64,000 nucleotides of DNA from Methanospirillum stamsii (GCF_003173335.1 NZ_QGMZ01000004.1:95795-159794); one strand, 5' to 3'; positions 34,855-45,217 are shown, numbered from the stretch's first letter. Program-made: numbers and translations. The notes: a model not told the origin generated them from the letters alone.

Positions 34855-35165
34855 ACCACCATTATAATGACGCTATATCCAGGGCATATTATTCAATGTT
34901 TTATGCTGCAAAAGCGGTGCTTCTAACAAAGGATATTATAACAAGGACTCACAAAGGGACGATTTCACAACTGAATAGTAATTTTGTGAGAGTGGGAGAA
35001 TTTGAAGAGATGGTGTGGAAATATCTGCCTTTGTCTGAGACTCTTCGAGAAGAAGCCGATTATTCTATAACAAAAAGAATTACTCAGGAAGAGTCAGATG
35101 AGATTCTGACCGGTGCCCATATCTTCATACAACGATGTGAATCGCTTATCTCTCAAAAAATTTAA
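34855..35165 (+). pseudogene. 3' part of the split HEPN gene
   Basis: The segment encodes HHYNDAISRAYYSMFYAAKA through RTHKGTISQLNSNFVRVGEF to the stop at 35163-35165, the main HEPN helices. The usual RX4-6H site of toxic HEPN ribonucleases is not obvious; RTHKG is the nearest. It can be read in an open frame that begins within the transposase gene, but that fusion has no biological start. Confidence 0.88.
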
Positions 35166-35397
35166 ATTTCAGGACTTCTTATGAGGGTATTTACACCTGT
35201 ACATAATAGTCATCTTGTGAAAAAAAGAATTCAAACCATCTATCTTTTATTTCTCATTCAAACGGCAATCCTGTGTATGAACTATCTGTTTCCAGACCCT
35301 TTTTAGGAAATTACTCTCAAAAAGCGGCATGATGATACTCATCAGGCCCGACGTATAAAAAGGAGGGGTCATGGCAATTTTTTCTCGGTTTACAGAT

Positions 35398-36453
35398 TCA
35401 CCCATAGTTTTTCTGGTAAAAACTTAGGTATTCACCGGAGATGACATTTTTTACCCACCTCTGGTGCTCCAGATACCACCGGATCGTATTCCGGATTCCC
35501 TCTTCAAAAGATGTTTCCGGCACCCACCCCAATTCCCGGTTGATCTTTGAGGCATCTATGGCATATCTCCGGTCATGACCAAGCCTGTCGGTAACATGTG
35601 CGATCAGGTCTTCGTTGATATCCGGATCCCCGGTCATTTCACTCAGCAGCCGCAATATTGTTTTAACAATAACGATATTTTCCCGTTCATTTGAACCACC
35701 GATATTGTATACCTCCCCAACTTTTCCTTTATGAAAGATCAGGTCTATTGCCCGGCAGTGATCCATGACATACAGCCAGTCACGGACTTGTTTCCCATCA
35801 CCATATACCGGAATGAACTGGTGTTCCAGGGCCCGGGTGATGATCAAGGGGATGAGTTTTTCCGGAAACTGATACGGCCCGTAATTATTCGAGCATCGGG
35901 TGATTACCACCGGCATGCCAAAGGTGTCATGATATGCTTTTGCAATGAGATCTGATCCTGCTTTACTTGCAGAGTAGGGACTATGTGGATCGAGAGGTGT
36001 TGTCTCGGAAAAGAGACCATCCGGACCGAGTGAGCCATAGACCTCATCGGTGGAGACCTGGAGGAAGGTTGTTTTCTCTTTCCACTTTCCATCCTTGAGC
36101 CATGCTGCTTTTGCTGCATCAAGGAGTGTATGGGTTCCCAGGATGTTGGTTTTCAGGAAGATTGCCGGATCATGAATTGACCGATCAACATGGGATTCTG
36201 CGGCAAAGTTGATGACACCCAGGATATCATACCGGGAAAATACCGATTGAACCTCCCCCGGATCAGTGATGTCGCCTTTGATGAAAATGAAACGGGATTT
36301 CTGATCTTCCGGAAGGTTTTCTACGTTTTCAGGGTTCCCGGCATAGGTCAGGGCATCATACCCGATGATAATGTCTTCCGGGTGGTTGGCCAGGTAATGA
36401 TATACAAAGTTTGAACCGATAAAACCGGCAGTACCTGTTACGAATATAATCAT
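35398..36453 (-). CDS. rfbB: dTDP-glucose 4,6-dehydratase
   Basis: RfbB turns dTDP-glucose into dTDP-4-keto-6-deoxyglucose. The Rossmann motif is TGTAGFIGSNF, the DE pair of the active site lies in VSTDEVYGSLG, and the catalytic Tyr/Lys in YSASKAGSD. The length (351) is normal. The usual partners rfbA, rfbC and rfbD are not in the window. It faces away from gmd with a shared 140-bp upstream gap. Confidence 0.93.
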   Translation of the reverse strand: MIIFVTGTAGFIGSNFVYHYLANHPEDIIIGYDALTYAGNPENVENLPEDQKSRFIFIKGDITDPGEVQSVFSRYDILGVINFAAESHVDRSIHDPAIFLKTNILGTHTLLDAAKAAWLKDGKWKEKTTFLQVSTDEVYGSLGPDGLFSETTPLDPHSPYSASKAGSDLIAKAYHDTFGMPVVITRCSNNYGPYQFPEKLIPLIITRALEHQFIPVYGDGKQVRDWLYVMDHCRAIDLIFHKGKVGEVYNIGGSNERENIVIVKTILRLLSEMTGDPDINEDLIAHVTDRLGHDRRYAIDASKINRELGWVPETSFEEGIRNTIRWYLEHQRWVKNVISGEYLSFYQKNYG

Positions 36454-36593
36454 ACGTTATATTTTATGTCTATTGGTATCTAATTAATAGGATATTACCA
36501 ATGGGACTCTTTTCATAAGTGACATTAGTGATGAACTGATTTACAAAGAATTATCGTCTATTCAGATGAAAATCAACCGGACATAGAAGAATT

Positions 36594-37637
36594 ATGAAGC
36601 GAGCATTTATTACCGGAATAACCGGGCAGGACGGATCGTATCTGGCAGAGTTTCTTCTCTCCAAAGGGTACGAGGTCCATGGTCTTGTCCGCCGTGCATC
36701 TACCTTTAACACTCAACGGATTGATCATATTTATATCGATGCCCATGAACCCGATGCCAGGATCTTTTTCCATTATGGGGATCTTTCAGATTCTGAGATG
36801 ATATCACATGTTCTCTACAATATTAAACCTGATGAAATCTACCATCTTGGGGCACAAAGTCATGTCAGAATAAGTTTTGATACTCCGGAATATACAGGAA
36901 ATATTACCGGACTTGCCACGACAAGAATTCTTGAAGCAGCCCGAAGAAGTAATCCTTCGGTAAAGTTTTACCAGGCTTCCTCCAGTGAAATGTTTGGGCA
37001 TACCCCGCCACCACAGAATGAGGATAGTTGTTTCTGGCCACGGAGTCCTTATGCATGTGCCAAGGTGTATTCATACTGGATGACCCGAAATTATCGCGAC
37101 GGGTACAACATGTTCGCCTGTAATGGAATTTTGTTTAACCATGAATCTCCAAGACGTGGTGAGACCTTCGTAACCCGAAAAATCACCCGGGGTATCGCTG
37201 CAATCCTTGCCGGGAAAGAGAAATACCTATACCTTGGTAACCTTGAAGCAAAAAGAGACTGGGGGTATTCACCCGAATATGTAGAATGTATGTGGAGGAT
37301 ACTTCAACAGGATACTCCGGATGATTATGTTATCGGAACTGGTCAGACCAATTCTGTCCAGGAGTATGTGGATGCAGCCTTTTCCTATGCCGGCCTTGAT
37401 GTGAATGAACATGTGAAGATCGACCCGAAATATTTCCGTCCGACTGAAGTAGAAGCTTTACAGGCAGATCCCTCGAGATCTGAAAAGAAACTTTCCTGGA
37501 AAGCGAAAATCCGGTTTAAAGAACTGATGAAGATCATGGTGGATGCAGATATGCGGGCAGCAGGGCTTGAACCGGTCGGTGAAGGGGATGAAATTATCCG
37601 GAAAGAGTTTCCATACCGGTGGTGGGGAAAAGACTGA
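36594..37637 (+). CDS. gmd: GDP-mannose 4,6-dehydratase
   Basis: Gmd makes GDP-4-keto-6-deoxymannose. The NADP motif is [20 protein letters not shown], the active site has [16 protein letters not shown] and Tyr/Lys in [10 protein letters not shown], and the substrate segment [16 protein letters not shown] is typical. It uses GDP-mannose from ManC. Its product can feed the Fcl-like enzyme at 56147 or the SDR at 37724. A decayed copy of its 3' end lies at 39078-39297. Confidence 0.94.
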   Translation: MKRAFITGITGQDGSYLAEFLLSKGYEVHGLVRRASTFNTQRIDHIYIDAHEPDARIFFHYGDLSDSEMISHVLYNIKPDEIYHLGAQSHVRISFDTPEYTGNITGLATTRILEAARRSNPSVKFYQASSSEMFGHTPPPQNEDSCFWPRSPYACAKVYSYWMTRNYRDGYNMFACNGILFNHESPRRGETFVTRKITRGIAAILAGKEKYLYLGNLEAKRDWGYSPEYVECMWRILQQDTPDDYVIGTGQTNSVQEYVDAAFSYAGLDVNEHVKIDPKYFRPTEVEALQADPSRSEKKLSWKAKIRFKELMKIMVDADMRAAGLEPVGEGDEIIRKEFPYRWWGKD

Positions 37638-37723
37638 AGATTGCTTATGGTATTTCAAAATTATATTCAGATAATAATAACTGAATTTCCTATATAAAAC
37701 AAAATATCTGCTGCGGTCATAAA

Positions 37724-38932
37724 TTGAAGAGAAGTGGTTTATTGAATTTTTCAGAAAAGAGGATTCTACTAACCGGGGCAGATGGCTTTTTAGGACATCA
37801 TCTGCAAAAATCCTTTCTTAGCCAGGGAGCTAAAATTTTTGGGCTATCCAGAAATAAAAAGCCGAGGAATCCGGTCTCTCATCCGAATAATACGATAATT
37901 ATTGGAGACATTCTTTATTCAGATAATATTCATGATGCACTAAAAATTTCTGAACCAGATATTATCATCCACCTCGCTGCCCAGTCACATGTTGGGGCCT
38001 CATTTCTTGATCCAGTTCAAACATGTGAAATTAATTGCAGAGGGACTACGAATCTTCTGGAAACTATTCAAGGTTCCAAATACGATCCTCAAATAATTTT
38101 CCCAGGGTCTGCAGATGAATACGGACTTGTAATCAGTTCTCAAACACAATATGACAATATTTTAGCAGAAAATAAAAAAGTATTCCCAAACCCTACAAGG
38201 ATTCCAGAGGTTCCGGTTTCTGAAGAAAATCCACTCCGCCCCGTTTCTCCTTATGGCATAAGTAAGGTATATGGGGATTTTATGATGCGATCATATCACA
38301 ACTCGTATGGTATGAAGAATATTGTAATTAGATCATTTAACATTGAAGGGCAAGGAAGAGGAGAGAATTTTGTAACCTCCACTCTGGCAAGGCAAATAAT
38401 TGAATTTAAAAGAGGCCAGGTTTCATCTATTCAGATAGGAAATGTCGCAGTTTTCAGAGATTTTACCCATGTTTCCGATGCCGTAGCGGGGTATTGCAGT
38501 GTCATTGATCGGGGACAGTATGGAGAAGTATATAATCTTGGTTCAATGCGAGCGACATCAATATTAACTTATTTACTACATTCAATTGAAGCAGCAGGAT
38601 ATTCAGTCCTTTCTCTTTCATCCTATAATAATTCATTTTATTGTAAAGACCCACTGATTCTAAAAGATTATGAATTGTTCGGAGTTCGGGGAGAATATTC
38701 AAAAATTGACCGGTTAATTGCGAACAATTTATCACTCTTTTCGCTTGGTTCAGGAGGAATAAATGTATTAACAGATAAAGGAACCATACCTATTTCCATT
38801 GATCCAGAACGGTTTCGTCCTTCAGATAACCCATTTATTATCGCGGACATTAAAAAGATAAAAAATCTGGGATATTTTCCCAGAATGTCAATACAAGAGG
38901 TTTGCAGAGATATTGTATGTTCATATGAATGA
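37724..38932 (+). CDS. Extended SDR sugar-nucleotide dehydratase/reductase with insertion, function uncertain
   Basis: An NAD(P)-binding start (LLTGADGFLGHHLQ), PGSADEYGLV at the active site and Tyr/Lys in YGISKVYGDF place it with Gmd/Rmd-like SDR enzymes. RSFNIEGQGRGENFVTSTLA resembles the GDP-mannose-dehydratase group. It is about 60-80 residues longer than a reductase; the extra segment (about residues 290-365, with FRPSDNP after it) lies before the C-terminal helix. The start is TTG 37724 with no clear ribosome binding site. It may act on the Gmd product, or on GDP-heptose. Confidence 0.7.
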   Translation: MKRSGLLNFSEKRILLTGADGFLGHHLQKSFLSQGAKIFGLSRNKKPRNPVSHPNNTIIIGDILYSDNIHDALKISEPDIIIHLAAQSHVGASFLDPVQTCEINCRGTTNLLETIQGSKYDPQIIFPGSADEYGLVISSQTQYDNILAENKKVFPNPTRIPEVPVSEENPLRPVSPYGISKVYGDFMMRSYHNSYGMKNIVIRSFNIEGQGRGENFVTSTLARQIIEFKRGQVSSIQIGNVAVFRDFTHVSDAVAGYCSVIDRGQYGEVYNLGSMRATSILTYLLHSIEAAGYSVLSLSSYNNSFYCKDPLILKDYELFGVRGEYSKIDRLIANNLSLFSLGSGGINVLTDKGTIPISIDPERFRPSDNPFIIADIKKIKNLGYFPRMSIQEVCRDIVCSYE

Positions 38933-39077
38933 ATTGTTTAACCGATTTAATTCTACTCATAATAATTAATTCTCACCATTAGTGCCTTATTCTAACGTTG
39001 ATCCTCATATCTCCGAAAAAATTTATAGTATAAATCCCCATGAGTGAATCATATTGATTATTCGTGAACCGAAATAG

Positions 39078-39297
39078 GTTGGCATAGAAAAAATTGATCC
39101 TCAAAATTTCCGCCAGATGAACGTAGAGGCTCTATGTGCCGAACCCTCAATGGAAAAAAATCTAATAGGCTAACAATCAGATTTAATAAACTCAAAAATG
39201 ATTATTTCGAATTCTTTTGTGAGCGCTGTCGGAGTAAATCCTATTGGTGAAGGAGAAGATAATCTGGAAAATCTTTCCGTACCAGTAATGGGAAAGA
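39078..39297 (+). pseudogene. Remnant of the 3' end of a gmd-like gene
   Basis: VGIEKIDPQNFRQMNVEALC then AEPSMEKNL aligns with the Gmd segment [20 protein letters not shown], and after one stop SAVGVNPIGEGEDNLE aligns with the Gmd end [10 protein letters not shown], then PVMGK with RWWGK. Stops and substitutions show long decay. Confidence 0.7.
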
Positions 39298-39363
39298 GAG
39301 TTAATAATTACTACAGATTTTTAATTTTTTTGTTCTCCCATAAAATAATGGAATAATATAATC

Positions 39364-40428
39364 ATGAAAATTGGTATTTTTCACGATTTTTTCGGAGCAG
39401 TAGGGGGAGGGGAAAAAACAGTCCTCGTTCTCGCGGACATATTACATGCAGATATCATCACCACCGATACTGATGCACTTCAGGTCTTAAAGTCAACAAC
39501 TCCGGTGCAATCCCTTCATAGAACGGTAAAAGTGCCGCCATTGAAACAGATTTCAGCGTCTTTGTATTTTTCATTGGCAGATTATCGGGATGATTATGAC
39601 TTTTTTATTTTTACCGGCAACTGGAGTATTCACGCTGCAGCGATTCATCACCCAAATATGTGGTACTGTTTTACTCCGGTTCGTGCATTTTATGATAATT
39701 ACATGAATTTTAAATCCAAACTAGGTCCTGTAAGGGGAGCCCTTTTTTCTTCATGGGCACATTTGCATCGACCCTGGAATCAGAGGGCTGTTGAAAATAT
39801 CAATACCATCGTTTCAATTTCAAAGACCGTATCTGACCGGGTGAAAGAGTTTCATAACCGGGATACACCGGTTATTTATCCACCAGTGGACATCTCCCGC
39901 TATTCCTGCCGGGAGTATGGGGATTTTTGGTTATCTGTCAACCGGTTGTATCCGGAAAAGAGACTTGAACTGCAGATCGAAACCTTCCGATCATTACCTG
40001 ATGAGAGACTTGTAATCGTAGGAGGGTATGCGAAGGGTGATCATGCTGCCGGATATGCAACAAGAATCCTTGAAAACCTTCCATCAAATGTTACATACCT
40101 TGGTGAAGTGGGTGAAGAGGAAGTATTGGATCTGTATTCACGATGCAAGGGGCATATCACCACTGCGTTGCATGAAGATTTTGGTCTGACTCCGGTGGAG
40201 GCGATGGCTAGTGGGAAGCCTGTTGTGGCAGTGAATGAAGGTGGATTTCGGGAGACGGTTACCGAAAAGACTGGCATGCTTGTTCCTGCAGAAGTCTCTC
40301 ATATTCGTGATGCAATTATGAAGGTTTCAGAATACCCAGAACATTACAGGGATGAGTGCATAAGGCAGGCAGAAAAATTTGATATTCCACGGTTTGAACG
40401 AGAGATAAGGGACATGATTCTCATTTAG
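39364..40428 (+). CDS. Glycosyltransferase, family 4 (GT-B)
   Basis: The N-terminus [20 protein letters not shown] has the Gly-rich acceptor-side loop, and the C-terminal donor site has [20 protein letters not shown] with the E-x7-E pattern, followed by [13 protein letters not shown]. Such enzymes use nucleotide sugars, often GDP-mannose, to extend glycans on a lipid carrier. It lies just before the ABC exporter genes. Substrate unknown. Confidence 0.85.
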   Translation: MKIGIFHDFFGAVGGGEKTVLVLADILHADIITTDTDALQVLKSTTPVQSLHRTVKVPPLKQISASLYFSLADYRDDYDFFIFTGNWSIHAAAIHHPNMWYCFTPVRAFYDNYMNFKSKLGPVRGALFSSWAHLHRPWNQRAVENINTIVSISKTVSDRVKEFHNRDTPVIYPPVDISRYSCREYGDFWLSVNRLYPEKRLELQIETFRSLPDERLVIVGGYAKGDHAAGYATRILENLPSNVTYLGEVGEEEVLDLYSRCKGHITTALHEDFGLTPVEAMASGKPVVAVNEGGFRETVTEKTGMLVPAEVSHIRDAIMKVSEYPEHYRDECIRQAEKFDIPRFEREIRDMILI

Positions 40429-40542
40429 TATGGATTTTTTTATGAATTCTGAAGTTTATAGTACACATTATAAAAAATTGTTAATGCTCGTGATTAAATA
40501 ATTCAAAAAACCAGAAAATATTCGAAAGGACCTAACAAAGAG

Positions 40543-41391
40543 ATGAAAGAAGAGACAGAGTGGACCATGGAAATTCACTCCAGAAGTGGGTGGTTCAATA
40601 TTGACCTTGCAGAATTATGGAGATATCGTGACCTCATTGTTCTTTTTGTTCGGAGAGAATTTGTTGCGGTATATAAGCAAACAATACTTGGTCCGGCATG
40701 GTTTTTATTGCCGCCGTTGTTTACTGCAATTGTATTTGCAATTATTTTTGGTTCCATAGCAAGAATCCCAACAGATGGACAACCCCCGGTCCTCTTTTAT
40801 CTTGCAGGTATCATCGCATGGACATACTTTTCCAACTGCATGACTGCCACATCAAATACGTTCATAGCTAATTCGGGCATTTTTGGGAAGGTTTATTTTC
40901 CCCGGCTGGTCATTCCAGTTTCGATAGTAATTGTAAATATCTTTTCATTTTTGATCCAGTTTGGACTTTTTTTGATAATTTATCTGTATTATCTTATTTC
41001 TGGTGCCCCAATATCGCCCAATATCTGGCTGTGCCTGGTTCCATTTCTTCTTATTCAGATGGCAGCATTGGGACTTGGTATGGGAATTCTCGTATCAAGT
41101 CTTACCACCCGGTATCGTGATCTCACTTTTGCACTAGGATGCGGTATTCAACTCTGGATGTACGCGACTCCCATTGTCTATCCCTTATCTCAAGTACCAC
41201 ATCAATGGATATGGCTCATTAGTTTAAACCCCATGACAGCCGTTGTTGAATCATTCAGATTTGCCTTTCTTGGCAGCGGAATGATCCAGTCCTGGCAGAT
41301 AGTATTGAGTCTTATAATAACAGCATTCATATTATTCCTTGGAATCCTGTTCTTTAGTAAAGTAGAAAGATCGTTCATGGATACTGTGTGA
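40543..41391 (+). CDS. wzm: ABC-2 type polysaccharide export permease (Wzm/TagG-like)
   Basis: Six membrane helices in 282 residues, with the conserved opening LIVLFVRREFVAVYKQTILG and LGPAWFLLPPLFT typical of O-antigen and teichoic-acid export permeases. It forms the channel for a lipid-linked glycan. It overlaps the ATPase gene by 4 bp. ATG 40543 is used; ATG 40570 is possible. Confidence 0.9.
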   Translation: MKEETEWTMEIHSRSGWFNIDLAELWRYRDLIVLFVRREFVAVYKQTILGPAWFLLPPLFTAIVFAIIFGSIARIPTDGQPPVLFYLAGIIAWTYFSNCMTATSNTFIANSGIFGKVYFPRLVIPVSIVIVNIFSFLIQFGLFLIIYLYYLISGAPISPNIWLCLVPFLLIQMAALGLGMGILVSSLTTRYRDLTFALGCGIQLWMYATPIVYPLSQVPHQWIWLISLNPMTAVVESFRFAFLGSGMIQSWQIVLSLIITAFILFLGILFFSKVERSFMDTV

Positions 41392-42716
41392 AGATCATGA
41401 GTGAAATTGTCATTAAAGTTGAAAATATTTCTAAATTATATCGACTCGGAATAATTAGTCATAATACTTTGTACCAGGATATCCAGAGTAAATGGGCACG
41501 GATTCGGGGTGCGGAGGATCCGAACACACAGATTGACCAATTGAATTCAGGTTTAAAAAATAATGAGTGCGAATGTTTCTGGGCTTTAAAGAATATCTCT
41601 TTTGATGTTCGGAAGGGTGAGATTTTAGGGATCATCGGGAGAAATGGTGCAGGAAAATCCACTCTTTTAAAGATTCTTTCACGTGTTACCGCACCAACAG
41701 AGGGCAAAATTAAGATTAAAGGCCGGATTGCCAGTCTTCTTGAAGTAGGGACCGGGTTTCATCCTGAGCTTACCGGAAGAGAAAATGTGTTCCTCAACGG
41801 GGCAATTTTGGGGATGACAAAGCAGGAGATCAATGAGAAGTTTGATGATATCGTTGCATTTGCCGAAGTAGAGAAATTTATTGACACTCCGGTTAAACGG
41901 TATTCAAGCGGGATGTATGTCAGGCTTGCATTTGCAGTTGCAGCACATTTAGAACCTGAAATTTTAATTGTTGACGAGGTTCTTGCGGTTGGTGATGCCA
42001 GGTTTCAAAAGAAATGTATTGGGAAAATGGGAGAGGTTGCAGGGGAAGGAAGGACCGTGTTATTTGTCAGTCATAATATGAATGCAGTAAAAAACCTCTG
42101 CGGAAAAGTCATTTTGCTCGAAGCAGGGAATCTCGTCTATGAGGGTGATACTCATAAGGGTATTGCGCAATATGTTAATGAGGATAGAATTGAAACTACC
42201 ACATTGGATGAAGAATACCTAAATTCTATTATGACCGGATTAATTTTAGAGAGAAATCCTACAATCCGGTTTCAGCAGATAACAATATCCGATATGAATG
42301 GTAATGAGCGAGCTACCTTTCGTTCTGATGAAGAGATTAAAATTACGATGAGATACAGATGTTATACCAAAGTTACAAATTTGCGATTGCTCATTACGGT
42401 ATTGGATAGTGAAGGAAACCGGATAATGAATACCCTAAATTATGATGATGAATCTGAATTAGTCTCAATGCCTCGGGAACCGGGGACTTATGAAACTATA
42501 TGTAGATTTCAAAAGAATATTTTTGGAGAGGGGCATATTTTCTTTACTTTTGGACTAATTAATGGAGATTTAGAGCATGTCACAATACAGAAAGGTTTTC
42601 ATATTAAAATTTCATTTTACCCATATAGTTCATGTAATGAAAAACTTTTTGAATTTGTGAATATTCGGCCATTAATGAGTTGGAGAACAAAAAACTCATT
42701 AAGAGAAATTGTGTGA
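41388..42716 (+). CDS. wzt: ABC polysaccharide export ATPase with C-terminal Wzt-like domain
   Basis: Walker A is GRNGAGKSTLLK, the signature is YSSGMYVRLAFA and Walker B is EILIVDEVLAVGDA, all in the order of the TagH/Wzt group. After about residue 250 comes a beta-rich domain of the Wzt C-terminal kind, which in bacteria recognises the non-reducing end of the exported glycan. GTG 41388 overlaps the permease stop; ATG 41397 is a second choice. Confidence 0.9.
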   Translation: MKIMSEIVIKVENISKLYRLGIISHNTLYQDIQSKWARIRGAEDPNTQIDQLNSGLKNNECECFWALKNISFDVRKGEILGIIGRNGAGKSTLLKILSRVTAPTEGKIKIKGRIASLLEVGTGFHPELTGRENVFLNGAILGMTKQEINEKFDDIVAFAEVEKFIDTPVKRYSSGMYVRLAFAVAAHLEPEILIVDEVLAVGDARFQKKCIGKMGEVAGEGRTVLFVSHNMNAVKNLCGKVILLEAGNLVYEGDTHKGIAQYVNEDRIETTTLDEEYLNSIMTGLILERNPTIRFQQITISDMNGNERATFRSDEEIKITMRYRCYTKVTNLRLLITVLDSEGNRIMNTLNYDDESELVSMPREPGTYETICRFQKNIFGEGHIFFTFGLINGDLEHVTIQKGFHIKISFYPYSSCNEKLFEFVNIRPLMSWRTKNSLREIV

Positions 42717-42866
42717 TGATTTTATATTAATGAAATTTTATAATGATGCTACAGATTATTTTTATTAATTTATTGGTTTTTTGAAGAGCGTTTTTTTTCA
42801 GATTAGTAAACTAAAAATTATGCCGATTTACTAATTTACTGTAATACAAAAGAAAAGGAGGTTCAG

Positions 42867-43913
42867 ATGCAAGATTATGAAAAATTTATCTGTATCGATA
42901 ATCGAAAAAAAGCAAAAATTAACAACAAATATTTACGTTTTTGTCAACAGTTGGAATATTGGGATGGTAACACATTTTATGGTATAGGTAATATCTTAAA
43001 AAAGTACGCTGGGCTCCCATTATTCTTTCCACTAAATTTTCGCATTCAACATGGAATGGTATTTTTTGATTTATTAAATAGCCCTCAATCACTTAAAGAA
43101 AATACAGATTTTTATATTTCACAAGATATAAATTGCAAATTTTTAGTTTTTAATGAAAAATTGAATAAATTCTTTCGAAATAATTATTACGAAAATATTC
43201 GTACAATAGGTGCTCCGATAATTTATTTGGAAGAATACATAAAATCTAAAATAGATTCAGAAAAAAAAGGGACGATTGTATTCCCACACCATGGTATTGA
43301 ACAGATCGATGTCATAATCGATTACAATGAATACATTGAGAAACTCTGTAATCTGCCTCCAAAATTTCATCCTATCACTATTTGTATGCATTACATAGAT
43401 ATTCAAAGGGGTTATGCGAATCCATTTTTAGAAAATGGATTTAAGGTAATTTGTAATGGCAATTTACGAAATCCATATTTTTTGTACAATTTCATTGATA
43501 ATTGTTCCTCATTTGAATATGTAACAACAAATAAAATCACCTCTTCAGCATTATATTATGCAATTTTTCTCGGCTTAAAAGGGTTTATTTATGGGCCTGA
43601 TTCAAAAATGAAAAGTTTATCCACCCTTTATTCCAATTCAGTACAAGAAATCATTAAAGATTTTCCCTATGAATTTCCCATTACCTCTGTAGAGGATTAT
43701 CAGAGACAAATAGAAATTAGTCAAAAAGAATTGGGAGTAAATATTCGTCTTTCAAAAAAAGAAATGAGAAGTTTATTAATTAGAGGAATTAGTATTGAAT
43801 TTATTATGAACTACCTATTTTTTGTTGTGAATTTTATCTCAAACCAAAGTTTTAAGAAAATTGGAATAGAAATTTTGATACGGTTCAAAAATTTTCTAAC
43901 TCATTTTATATAA
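42867..43913 (+). CDS. Unrecognised protein of the glycan locus, possibly GT-B glycosyltransferase
   Basis: A 348-residue, AT-rich gene preceded by AAAGGAGG. The protein has no membrane helix except a weak C-terminal one and alternates beta strands and helices. VFPHHGIEQIDVIIDYNEY with IDIQRGYANPFLENGFKVIC and SALYYAIFLGLKGFIYGPDS recall the two halves of GT-B enzymes such as polysialyl- or CDP-glycerol-transferases. The family is not identified. It follows the ABC exporter by 150 bases. Confidence 0.55.
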   Translation: MQDYEKFICIDNRKKAKINNKYLRFCQQLEYWDGNTFYGIGNILKKYAGLPLFFPLNFRIQHGMVFFDLLNSPQSLKENTDFYISQDINCKFLVFNEKLNKFFRNNYYENIRTIGAPIIYLEEYIKSKIDSEKKGTIVFPHHGIEQIDVIIDYNEYIEKLCNLPPKFHPITICMHYIDIQRGYANPFLENGFKVICNGNLRNPYFLYNFIDNCSSFEYVTTNKITSSALYYAIFLGLKGFIYGPDSKMKSLSTLYSNSVQEIIKDFPYEFPITSVEDYQRQIEISQKELGVNIRLSKKEMRSLLIRGISIEFIMNYLFFVVNFISNQSFKKIGIEILIRFKNFLTHFI

Positions 43914-43968
43914 CGATGACGATAAATAAAATATTTTATGATAACGTACTATCTAGAAGAGGGTAATT

Positions 43969-44160
43969 ATTGGAAATGATGTATTAATCGGCACAATGGC
44001 AATAATTTTACGAGGAGTGACAATCGGTGATTCTGCGATCATTGGTGCAGGTTCCGTTGTAACAAAGGATGTCCCTCCATATACTATTGTTGCTGGGAAC
44101 CCAGCAAAAATTATTCGAACAATATCAGATGAGGACGTTATATCTTCAGATCTATTTTGA
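43969..44160 (+). pseudogene. 3' remnant of a hexapeptide-repeat acetyltransferase gene
   Basis: [20 protein letters not shown], then [20 protein letters not shown] and AGNPAKIIR, is the end of a left-handed beta-helix acetyltransferase of sugar-modifying type. It is in one frame and ends at TGA 44158-44160, but the N-terminal two thirds, including the catalytic His, are missing, and no start codon lies in frame upstream. Confidence 0.85.
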
Positions 44161-44263
44161 TTCCATTGTTAGCAATCACCAATTCAGATAATAATTTACA
44201 CCTCGTTTTACTCTCACCTATGAAAGATAATTTATTTAATAGTTTTTAAAAATAATTAGGTAT

Positions 44264-45217
44264 ATGAAATATTTTATTACTGGTGGAGCAGGGTTTATTG
44301 GAAGTAACCTCTGTGATCGAATATTAAAGAACGGGCATGAAGTTGTTGTTTTTGATAATTTTTCTACCGGACTCAATGACTTTTTAGAGATATCAAGGAA
44401 AGATAAAAAATTTACTCTTATCAAAGGCGACTTACTGGATACAGAACAATTGAATAACGCAATCATAGGTTCGGACTTTGTCTTCCATCTCGCTGCAAAT
44501 GCAGATGTGCGATTCGGAACTGATCATCCATCAAAAGACCTTCAGCAGAACACCATTGCCACATTCAACATTCTGGAAGCAATGCGAGTAAACGGAATAA
44601 AGAAGATTGCATTTTCATCAACCGGTTCGGTATATGGCGAAGCATCAGTTATACCAACCCCGGAAGATGCCCCTTTTCCTATCCAGACTTCCTTATATGG
44701 AGCATCCAAAATGGCCTGTGAAGGACTGATTGAGGCATATTGTGAAGGGTTTGGATTTCAATCATGGATATTCAGGTTTGTATCAATATTAGGAGAAAGA
44801 TACACCCATGGACATGTTTTTGATTTTTACAGGCAACTTCTCGCTGATCCAACCGAGCTCAAAGTTCTCGGGGATGGACATCAGAAAAAATCATATCTTT
44901 ATGTTCAGGATTGTATTGACGCAATACTGTGTGCTATTACTCATTCCAATGCGAACGTTAATATCTTCAATCTGGGCACGGATGAGTACTGCGAAGTAAA
45001 CGACTCAATCTCCTGGATTTGTGAGCATATCGGTGTGAAACCCAAACGGGATTACACTGGTGGAGAAAGAGGATGGATAGGGGACAATCCATTCATATTT
45101 CTTGATTGTTCTAAAATCCGCTCTCTTGGGTGGAAACCAAAATATTCAATAAAAGAAGGTATCATAAAAACAATGGAATACCTGGAGAAAAACCAGTGGG
45201 TTTTCGAGAAACGATGA
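44264..45217 (+). CDS. NAD-dependent sugar epimerase/dehydratase (GalE-like SDR)
   Basis: The Rossmann motif is ITGGAGFIGSNLCDRIL, with STGSVYGE and Tyr/Lys in YGASKMACEG. The C-terminal half (VLGDGHQKKSYLYVQDCIDA) is that of UDP-sugar 4-epimerases and dehydratases. It begins a run of genes joined by 1- to 8-bp overlaps that leads into the heptose genes, so the sugar it works on may be a GDP-heptose or a derivative. AGGT lies just before ATG. Confidence 0.85.
   Translation: MKYFITGGAGFIGSNLCDRILKNGHEVVVFDNFSTGLNDFLEISRKDKKFTLIKGDLLDTEQLNNAIIGSDFVFHLAANADVRFGTDHPSKDLQQNTIATFNILEAMRVNGIKKIAFSSTGSVYGEASVIPTPEDAPFPIQTSLYGASKMACEGLIEAYCEGFGFQSWIFRFVSILGERYTHGHVFDFYRQLLADPTELKVLGDGHQKKSYLYVQDCIDAILCAITHSNANVNIFNLGTDEYCEVNDSISWICEHIGVKPKRDYTGGERGWIGDNPFIFLDCSKIRSLGWKPKYSIKEGIIKTMEYLEKNQWVFEKR

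Noticed and set aside
29573..35165. CRISPR array among the repeats of the accessory region
   Set aside because: The repeats are gene-sized duplications and heptad codons; no regularly spaced 25-37-bp repeats with spacers occur.
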